64,000 bases of DNA from Ovis canadensis (taxonomy: Eukaryota; Chordata; Mammalia; Artiodactyla; Bovidae): assembly GCF_042477335.2 (NCBI RefSeq), contig NC_091245.1, forward strand, positions 88,838,501 through 88,902,500, in the 5' to 3' direction. Position numbers and translations under genes: made by a program. The notes beneath the pieces were generated by a model. It saw nothing but the letters and a program-made list of their open reading frames with translations. It made no database searches and was not told the origin of the DNA. Numbering within the stretch: the first letter of the stretch is position 1; the number at the start of each line of letters is the position of its first letter. Positions 57,106 to 64,000 of this stretch are shown here, one piece after another.

Positions 57106-59051
57106 TTTTTTAAAATTTTTTTAGTTTTTTATTTTTTAAATTTTAATGTCTTTAATTCTTACATGCATTCCCAAACATGAACCCCCCTCCCACCTCCCTC
57201 CCCATAACATCTCTCTGGGTCATCCCCATGCACCAGCCCCAAGCATGCTGCATCCTGCGTCAGACATAGACTGGCGATTCAATTCTTACATGATAGTATA
57301 CATGTTAGAATGTCATTCTCCCAAATCATCCCACCCTCTCCCTCTCCCTCTGAGTCCAAAGGTCCGTTATACACATCTGTGTCTCTTTCCCTGTCTTGCA
57401 TACAGGGTCGTCATTGCCATCTTCCTAAATTCCATATATATGTGTTAGTATACTGTATTGGTGTTTTTCTTTCTGGCTTACTTCACTCTGTATAATCGGC
57501 TCCAGTTTCATCCATCTCACCAGAACTGATTCAAATGAATTCTTTTTAACGGCTGAGTAATACTCCATTGTGTATATGTACCACAGCTTTCTTATCCATT
57601 CATCTGCTGATGGACATCTAGGTTGTTTCCATGTCCTGGCTATTATAAACAGTGCTGCGATGAACATTGGGGTACATGTGTCTCTTTCCATTCTGGTTTC
57701 CTTGGTGTGTATGCCCAGCAGTGGGATTGCTGGGTCATAAGGTAGTTCTATTTGCAATTTTTTAAGGAATCTCCACACTGTTCTCCATAGTGGCTGTACT
57801 AGTTTGCATTCCCACCAACAGTGTAGGAGGGTTCCCTTTTCTCCACACCCTCTCCAGCATTTATTGCTTGCAGATTTTTGGATCGCAGTCATTCTGACTG
57901 GTGTGAAGTGGTACCTCATTGTGGTTTTGATTTGCATTTCTCTAATAATGAGTGATGTTGAGCATCTTTTCATGTGTTTGTTAGCCATCCGTATGTCTTC
58001 TTTGGAGAAATGTCTATTTAGTTCTTTGGCCCATTTTTTGATTGGGTCGTTTATTTTTCTGGAATTGAGCTGCAGAAGTTGCTTGTATATTTTTGAGATT
58101 AGTTGTTTGTCAGTTGCTTCATTTGCTATTATTTTCTCCCATTCAGAAGGCTGTCTTTTCACCTTGCTTATATTTTCCTTTGTTGTGCAGAAGCTTTTAA
58201 TTTTAATTAGATCCCATTTGTTTATTTTTGCTTTTATTTCCAGAATTCTGGGAGGTGGATCATAGAGGATCCTGCTGTGATTTATGTCGGAGAGTGTTTT
58301 GCCTATGTTCTCCTCTAGGAGTTTTATAGTTTTTGGTCTTACATTTAGATCTTTAATCCATTTTGAGTTTATTTTTGTGTGGGGTGTTAGAAAGTGATCT
58401 AGTTTCATTCTTTTACAAGTGGTTGACCAGTTTTCCCAGCACCACTTGTTAAAGAGATTGTCTTTACTCCATTGTATATTCTTGCCTCCTTTGTCAAAGA
58501 CAAGGTGTCCATATGTGTGTGGATTTATCTCTGGGCTTTCTATTTTGTTCCATTGATCTATATGTCTTTCTTTGTGCCAGTACCATACTGTCTTGATGAC
58601 TGTGGCTTTGTAGTAGAGCCTGAAGTCAGGCAAGTTAATTCCTCCAGTTCCATTCTTCTTTCTCAAGATTGCTTTGGCTACTCGAGGTTTTTTGTATTTC
58701 CGTACAAATCTTGAAAGTATTTGTTCTAGTTCTGTGAAAAATGTGGCTGGTAGCTTGATAGGGATTGCATTGAATTTGTAAATTGCTTTGGGTAGTATAC
58801 TCATTTTCACTATATTGATTCTTCTGATCCATGAACATGGTATATTTCTCCATCTATTAGTGTCCTCTTTGATTTCTTTCATCAGTGTTTTATAGTTTTC
58901 TATATATAGGTCTTTAGTTTCTTTAGGTAGATATATTCCTAAGTATTTTATTCTTTTCGTTGCAATGGTGAATGGAATTGTTTCCTTAATTTCTTTTTCT
59001 ACTTTCTCATTATTAGTGTATAGGAATGCAAGGGATTTCTGTGTGTTGATT
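57106..59051 (-). mobile_element. 5'-truncated L1 inserted in an older L1, 19-bp TSD
   Basis: The T-rich left edge (57,104-57,140) is the poly-A end; the element then reads 3' UTR and the C-terminal third of ORF2. ATAGGATAAGAAAGATCTT occurs at 57,087-57,105 and 59,056-59,074, with four more matching bases on the left. On both sides the flanks are older L1 text in the same orientation. Confidence 0.93.
57425..58882 (-). CDS. L1 ORF2 C-terminal region, 485 codons open
   Basis: This is the longest open frame in the window. It reads the post-RT region and the cysteine-containing C-terminal domain of L1 ORF2 (for example [40 protein letters not shown], and the end SILTHIYGI). The RT and endonuclease domains were lost by 5' truncation, so the first Met is arbitrary and the product would have no enzyme activity. 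There is no promoter of its own and it lies antisense to CD53. The absence of stops over 1.45 kb indicates a recent insertion, not selection. Confidence 0.8.
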   Translation of the reverse strand: MKEIKEDTNRWRNIPCSWIRRINIVKMSILPKAIYKFNAIPIKLPATFFTELEQILSRFVRKYKKPRVAKAILRKKNGTGGINLPDFRLYYKATVIKTVWYWHKERHIDQWNKIESPEINPHTYGHLVFDKGGKNIQWSKDNLFNKWCWENWSTTCKRMKLDHFLTPHTKINSKWIKDLNVRPKTIKLLEENIGKTLSDINHSRILYDPPPRILEIKAKINKWDLIKIKSFCTTKENISKVKRQPSEWEKIIANEATDKQLISKIYKQLLQLNSRKINDPIKKWAKELNRHFSKEDIRMANKHMKRCSTSLIIREMQIKTTMRYHFTPVRMTAIQKSASNKCWRGCGEKGTLLHCWWECKLVQPLWRTVWRFLKKLQIELPYDPAIPLLGIHTKETRMERDTCTPMFIAALFIIARTWKQPRCPSADEWIRKLWYIYTMEYYSAVKKNSFESVLVRWMKLEPIIQSEVSQKEKHQYSILTHIYGI

Positions 59052-59074
59052 TTATATAGGATAAGAAAGATCTT

Positions 59075-60080
59075 ACACTTATTTTGTTAGATTTATACCT
59101 AAGTATTTCATTTTTGGGAATGCTAATGTAAATGGCATTGTGTTTTTAATTTCAAATTCTATTTATTCATTATTGTAATATATGAAAGCAACTAATGTTA
59201 TTAACCTTATGTTCTGCAACCTGTGGTATAATCTGAGCTGTCTTTGATGTGCTGCTTTGCAGTTACCTGCAGTTGTTTCCCTCATTCTGCTCAGAAGCAG
59301 CCTTGGGTGCAAATCCCCCTTTCCCTCACTGCCAGTCACTGCCCCCAGCCTCTGTCTTCCCTGCCCTGTTGTGGAGCCACCCTCAGGGCAGGTGAGGTCC
59401 ACGTGAACTCTCAGGGTGTGTGTGTGGGGTGGTGGTAAGCTGTGGTGAAGCAGCCTCTATCAGGGACCTAGGATGTTTCTGATGTACTGCTTGAGTAAGC
59501 ACCAACAATGGCAGCTGCTGCCCCACCCAGGCTCTGTGCCAATACTGGGTCACCTCTGTTTCTAAGGTTTGAATCATTTCTTTGGTCATGGCCGCCCCAG
59601 ATCCCTTGCTGCACTGACTTGGAATGAGTGGGGAAAGAGTATTTGCTCGACTCAGGTTGGGGCATGCCCACAGGTAGTTGCAAGCAACCTGGCACCCACT
59701 AAAGCAGACCTCTCTCCACCTTGCCTTAGAGGAAAGCCAGCATGCATGTGCTCCTCATGGTGGAGTCCAGGCTTCTACAGCTCTCTTGTTAATTCAAACA
59801 GTCCTCCAATCAACAAAGGGACTTTGTCTCCCCAGTGTAGGACCCCAGGACTGGGGCTCCAGATTTGTGGCTCTCAACTTCTCACTCCCCAGAGTGGGTG
59901 GTGTCCCACCCATGTACACTCCTTTTTACTCTGAGTCCTCTCCAAAGGTCATAGGTCCTGGCCTCCTGATTACATGTGTATCTTTCTTTCAGCCTTAGTT
60001 GTACAGGAGTCCTTCTGCCCTTTTTTAGTTAGTTTTCAGTGAGAATTGTTCCACATGTAGATGTAATTTTGATGTGTTCC
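59075..60080 (-). repeat. continuation of the old L1, possibly reaching its 5' UTR
   Basis: 59,075-59,233 continues the old ORF2 text (cttattttgttagatttata, gttattaaccttatgttctg). From about 59,234 the sequence becomes GC-richer and frame-free, ending with gtgagaattgttccacatgt. This resembles L1 5' UTR-type text, which would imply a large internal deletion. The second half is a tentative call. Confidence 0.4.
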
Positions 60081-60482
60081 TGGGGGGAGGTGGGGTATGC
60101 TAACTCCTGGGTTTCCAGTTTAGCACTTATATCTATGTTTTAGGGAAGGAAAATAAATGTTGGCCATTCCCATCATGACATACTACCACAGGCCGACTTA
60201 ATAGCAGGAAGGTTATGGGGAACTTCCAGTAAAGGGGTATACATACCAGCCCAGCGGGAAAGAAATCTCAAGGTGCATCAATCTGTCCACTCATAGGGCA
60301 GAAAAGCCCACACAGAGACTCCAAATATTCAGATCTCTTGTTTGGGAACGAGAGAGGCACCTGCTTTGTAGGGAGCTTCTTCTTTTCCTGTCCATTTAGA
60401 ATATAATATCTTGTGAATTACTTGACAGACACTAGGGAAGCCCCCCTCCCACCTCCATGTGTGTATGATTTGTTTGGGTATG
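60081..60482 (-). other. unassigned, perhaps retroviral
   Basis: Minus-strand frame 60,329-60,480 is open but short. Position downstream of retroviral pol text on the same strand suggests env or 3' sequence, but no motif proves it. Confidence 0.25.
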
Positions 60483-60702
60483 AAAGTTTGAAAGTGAAAG
60501 TCACTCAATTGTGTCCAGCTCTTTGTGACCCCATGGCCCATGACCCACCAGGCTCCTCTGTCCATGGGATTCTCCAGGCAAGAATACTGGAGTGGGTTGC
60601 CATTCTCTTCTCCAGGGGATCTTCCTAATCCAGAGATTGAACCCAGGTCTCCTGCATTGTAGGCAGACTCTTTGCCGTCTGAGCCGCTAGGGAAGCCCTT
60701 GT
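60483..60702 (-). repeat. Bov-tA SINE
   Basis: tgaaagtttgaaagtgaaag to gtctgagccgctagggaagc, antisense. Confidence 0.93.
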
Positions 60703-61320
60703 TTGGATCATTGCTCCTTTCTATATAGATGGGGGCTATGGACATCAAGACTCCATACTCACCTCCCATCTACCCCCTAAGCCATCCCAAATTTGACAAA
60801 CCGTGGGAATCTGGAGATTATTTGATCTACTTCACAGCAGGGGAAAAACATACTATTTAGAGTCACTATAGTTAAACATAGAGGTTCCATAAACAGGAGT
60901 CACATAGCAAGGGGATTTTTGGTCACCAGTCCAAGCCACTGTCTACATTTAGTACAGATGAGTGGCTGAAATTTTCACAGAATTCCCTTGGTACTGGAGA
61001 CAGGCCACAGACCCAGAAGTAAGGATAGTTGTGGACCTCTGCATATGTTTGAGCCACAGGAGAGGAACATATTTCCAGTAACTAGAGCCAAATAGTCCAT
61101 GAGGCAAACACTGTAGGTGACAACAGAGATGTTTTGGGGTAAAAGATAAGGCAAAATCTCATTCATGAGTAGCATTGGAGAAAACTATCCCCAATTTTGG
61201 CTTTTTTCCCAGTGGGTGATACTGTCGGGGCGGGGGGGTGGGGTGTGTGTAATTTCCTTGGTTCGGTCTCGTCACAGCAAAGCTTTGCAACCGTGGACAG
61301 GTGTTACAGCTCTGTTACAG
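60703..61320 (-). other. possible retroviral remnant (env region?)
   Basis: A 66-codon minus-strand frame (60,975-61,175) is hydrophobic with several cysteines. It follows, in the minus direction, the pol-like text at 62.1-63.9 kb. A G-rich run lies at 61,227-61,245. The env assignment is a guess from order only. Confidence 0.25.
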
Positions 61321-61612
61321 TTCAGTGAATATTCAGGGTTGATTTCCTTTAGGATTGACTGGTTTGATCTCTTTGCTGTCCAAGGGACTCTCAAGAGTCT
61401 TCTCCAACACCTTAGTTCAAAAGCATCAATTCTTTGTCACTCAGCTGTCTTATAGTACAACTCTCATATTTGTACATGACTACCAGAAAAATCATAGCTT
61501 TGACTATAGCTTTGTCGACAGAATGATGTCTCTGCTTCTTAATATGCCAAGTTTGTCACAGCTTTTCTTCCAAGGAGCAACAGTCTTTTAATTTCATGGC
61601 TGCAGTCACTGT
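61321..61612 (-). repeat. BovB LINE internal piece (antisense)
   Basis: tcagtgaatattcagggttg to aatttcatggctgcagtcac; both ends truncated. Confidence 0.85.
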
Positions 61613-61957
61613 AGCTGGCTTTATAAAATGTGTCAACCAGATAGATGTTAAAAGCCCTATTTCCTGAGGGCACATTAAAAGTTTTGTCCTGAGGGCTGTC
61701 TGAAGCTATCAGACTATTAAATGCCTTGGGCCAACAATCTGCATGTGAATGGCTGGATGGATGGACAATAAGACGGAGGCTGAGGGTGCAGGTTCAAAAG
61801 GGAGGTCTTGTCCTAACATATAGCACAGGAACTCTACTCAGTGTTATGTGGCAGCCTGGGTAAGAGGGGAGTTTGGGAGAGAATGAATATGTGTATATGT
61901 ATGGCTGAGTCTTTTTGCTCTTCACCTGAAATTATCACCACATTGTTAATCAGCCAT

Positions 61958-62082
61958 GTTGTTATTCAGTCATTAAGGCATATCTGACTCTTTGCAACCC
62001 CTTGGACTGCAGCATGCCAGGCTTCTCTGTCCTCCACTATCTCCTTGAGTTTGCTTGAATTCATGTCCATTTGAGTCAGTGT
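61958..62082 (-). repeat. BovB 3' end fragment (antisense)
   Basis: gttgttattcagtcattaag to catgtccatttgagtcagtg; similar in extent to the 118-bp copy at 54,702. Confidence 0.85.
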
Positions 62083-62084
62083 GC

Positions 62085-62305
62085 TATCCCACAGAGGTTC
62101 ATTTACTGTTTCCAATTATCTTGATGCCATTGAGACATCCATATTGTCAAGCCTTTCCATACTGCCCAAATGTCAGTGGCAAGGTTGAAGGGCATGGGAT
62201 TGTAAGCAATCACCAGCCATCCTGCTCTGAGTTCTGCCCAATGACTATTATGTCCAGTCCCTTCCTTGAACCAGATGACATCTGAATCCAGAAGAACAAC
62301 TATGG
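62085..62305 (-). pseudogene. endogenous retrovirus pol, RNase H-like part (decayed)
   Basis: The minus strand is open across about 65 codons and reads an RNase H-like pattern: AELRAGWL followed 20 residues later by ATDIWAVWKGL, with spaced tryptophans downstream. It ends at a stop near 62,105. Retroviral RNase H degrades RNA in RNA-DNA hybrids; this copy lies 1.4 kb after an RT motif on the same strand, the order expected in pol. SINE and BovB insertions separate the parts, and the product is dead. Confidence 0.6.
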
Positions 62306-62582
62306 TGTATCACCAAGGTAGATCACCCTTACAGCTGCCCTTGGTGTACCATGTATCCACAAGGGGCATCCAGGTACCTTCCTGTACTTGAAGTAAATCG
62401 GGTCCAACAGGTGATGTCACTGGGGTCTCTGGTGGGTAGATATAGGTCACCATTTGCAACTCCTGCGTAAGTGGACCAGTGTTTTAAGTGCTTCTTTCTT
62501 GAAGGTATGCGCGCCACTTTTGTAAGGTACTCAGTTGTGCACAGGCATTCATAGGCTTTAAAAACATGTCTTTAATCCATCC
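62306..62582 (-). pseudogene. endogenous retrovirus pol, RT-RNase H connection (tentative)
   Basis: The minus frame 62,329-62,517 is open with Trp/Tyr-rich text and lies directly upstream (minus sense) of the RNase H-like part. Assigned by position and composition. Confidence 0.4.
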
Positions 62583-62716
62583 TAAGCAAATGGCAACCCA
62601 CTCTGGTATTCCTGCCTGGAGAATCCCATGGACAGAGGAGCCTGGCAGGCTACTGTCTGTGGGGTCACAAGAGTCAGACACAACTTGGCGACTTAACTAC
62701 TACTACTACTACTACT
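62583..62716 (+). repeat. BovA SINE monomer with (ACT)n tail
   Basis: aagcaaatggcaacccactc to cgacttaactac; the tail is (act)6-7 at 62,696-62,716, probably a mutated (AGC)n-type tail. Confidence 0.9.
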
Positions 62717-62879
62717 TAATCCATTCCGCTATAGGCAGGGACGTCTGCCTGGTAACACTGACAGGTAAGTCAGTGGTTAGACACTCAGTTTGTTGTAAGT
62801 CTAGATATATTGCTGACAATTGTTTTTCCATAGTACTATATCAATTCTTTGCCCCTTCCCAAAACTGAGACCAAAATCC

Positions 62880-62980
62880 TCAGTTCAGTTCAGTTGCTCA
62901 GTCGTGTCTGACTCTTTGCAACCCCATGAATCGCAGCATGCCAGGCCTCCTTGTCCATCACGAGTTCACTCAGACTCACG
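62880..62980 (-). repeat. BovB 3' end fragment (antisense)
   Basis: tcagttcagttcagttgctc to cacgagttcactcagactca; about 100 bp. Confidence 0.88.
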
Positions 62981-63196
62981 TAGTGGGACTCATTTCCCAT
63001 TTTGTCGTTACCATAGTCCTTATTCAAACCCTCCTGGGTATAGACTTACATCCAACTCACAACTTGTGTCTGGCATTAACACCTCCAGTCCTTGGACTTA
63101 TTTGACAATCAGTTTTGCCTTTTCAAAAGCCTCTTGTGGGCTTGTGGGGTGGGGTATTCCTAACCCAGATATTTCCCTTTTTCACTAAATCATATG
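62981..63196 (-). other. likely retroviral pol remnant between insertions
   Basis: Non-repeat sequence between a BovB scrap and a SINE, on the path between the RT and RNase H-like parts. No motif of its own was seen. Confidence 0.3.
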
Positions 63197-63415
63197 TGCT
63201 GTGTGCTCAGTAGTGTTTTGAGTCTGCAATCCTATGGATGGCAGCCTGCCAGGCTCCTCTGTCCGTTGGGATTTTCCCAGCAAGAATACTGGAGTGGGTT
63301 GCCATTTCTCCCTCATAGGGATCTTCCCAATGCAGGGATCAAACCCAAGTTTGCAACTCGCATGGCTCCTATACTGCAGGCAAAATCTTTGCTGCTGAGT
63401 CACCTGGGAAACCCC
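63197..63415 (-). repeat. Bov-tA SINE
   Basis: gtgctgtgtgctcagtagtg to gctgagtcacctgggaaacc, antisense and diverged. Confidence 0.9.
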
Positions 63416-63549
63416 AAAGAATATAAGGGTCTCAATATTTGGACAAGGTGGAGAATAAAAGGCTGCCCATACCCTAGCACACCTATAAAGGATTGTAGTT
63501 CTTTTCTATTATAGGGCATGGTTTATCTATATTCTATCAATAGCAGTTT

Positions 63550-63977
63550 TGGGCATCCCTTCAATCTTGGCAGACTAGATAACTCCTAGCAACTTTACTG
63601 ACTGTCCAGGTCCTTGTAGCTTATTGGTGTTGAATTCCTATCTTTATGCTTAAATGTTCCAGAAGAGGCTTGGGAAAGAGAAAACAAGTCATTACAAGTT
63701 AACCTAGTATCATCAATGTAATGATAGAGAACTACAGGAAGAAGAGAGCCCATTTCTTCAAGTCCAGGGCCACCATCCCATGACATATAGTGAGATGACA
63801 TTGGGGTAAGATGGTAAAAGTCCGTTGTTCCCCCTTCCCACATTAAGGTGCACTGGTCCTGGGACCCCTTATCTAAGTGTTTGCTAAGAAAAGGCATTAG
63901 ACAAATCTAAGACATTGTCTTGAGAAGAGGCTATCCTTGAGAGAAGTGGCAATTTTATCCAAGAGTTTTTGTAACTG
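63550..63977 (-). pseudogene. endogenous retrovirus pol, reverse transcriptase part (decayed)
   Basis: The minus frame 63,595-63,897 is open for 100 codons and contains HYIDD, the Y-x-D-D catalytic motif of retroviral reverse transcriptase (YIDD codons at 63,709-63,720). The surrounding spacing fits the palm domain. Reverse transcriptase copies the viral RNA into DNA; this copy is an old, fragmentary germline remnant with no LTR identified in the window. It probably continues beyond the right edge. Confidence 0.7.
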
Positions 63978-64000
63978 CTGCGTAGATAGGGGGTATTACC

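Noticed and set aside
57804-58265. 153-codon + strand frame
   Set aside because: Antisense of the L1 ORF2 frame 57,425-58,882.
52656-64000. Search for the CCG-containing exon and TM4 exon of CD53
   Set aside because: No Cys-Cys-Gly coding stretch with splice sites was seen on the + strand; these exons must lie outside the window.
1-64000. CRISPR array, operon, phage or integrated bacterial system
   Set aside because: The repeats are dispersed retroelements with TSDs, not regular direct repeats with spacers, and the genes have introns.

Overview
This is vertebrate, almost certainly ruminant, nuclear DNA and most likely from a bovid such as cattle. It is AT-rich, gene-poor and lacks long open frames. 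It is packed with ruminant-specific or ruminant-expanded retroelements: Bov-tA and Bov-A2 SINEs, BovB (RTE-type) LINEs, L1 of the bovine L1_BT kind, cetartiodactyl CHR-type SINEs and old MIRs. No prokaryotic features, CRISPR arrays or operons are present.

Two host genes are recognisable, both on the + strand. (1) An olfactory receptor of the OR11-like group lies at 22,096-23,042. It is a single-exon coding region of about 315 codons broken by one missing base near 22,220. (2) The 5' two thirds of CD53, a leukocyte tetraspanin, occupies the right half. A candidate non-coding first exon with Ets and GC-box motifs ends at 32,324. Coding exons lie at 48,505-48,585 (start codon 48,523), 49,704-49,892, 51,906-51,980 and 52,560-52,655, all joined in phase 0 with consensus splice sites. 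They encode residues 1-141. The rest of the protein, including the CCG motif of the large loop and TM4, is not found before the window ends. The last 11.3 kb therefore reads as an intron swollen by retroelements.

Layout: 0-4.4 kb holds SINEs, a probable solo LTR and a BovB tail. 4.4-13.1 kb is a BovB split by a near full-length antisense L1 with a 14-bp target-site duplication (TSD). 13.2-17.6 kb is a sense L1 with a 16-bp TSD that contains two BovB copies in opposite orientation, a nested L1 tail and SINEs. 17.6-32 kb is mostly single-copy sequence with the olfactory receptor, SINEs, MIRs and a MaLR-type LTR. 32-48.5 kb is CD53 intron 1, with three large BovB copies and several L1s. 48.5-52.7 kb holds the CD53 coding exons. 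53.8-60 kb is an old antisense L1 into which a younger L1 inserted with a 19-bp TSD. 60-64 kb contains decayed antisense endogenous retrovirus pol sequence (a YIDD reverse-transcriptase motif and an RNase H-like stretch), chopped up by SINE and BovB insertions.

I found no evidence of a previously undescribed biological system. The most useful observations are the retroelement nesting with readable TSDs, a three-unit repeat in an L1 5' UTR, a twin-priming-type L1 inversion, the inferred CD53 promoter, and a possible TATA-driven upstream exon for the olfactory receptor. Repeat family names are from recognition of the sequence, not from a database run; repeat edges are good to about 5-20 bases except where a TSD is given.
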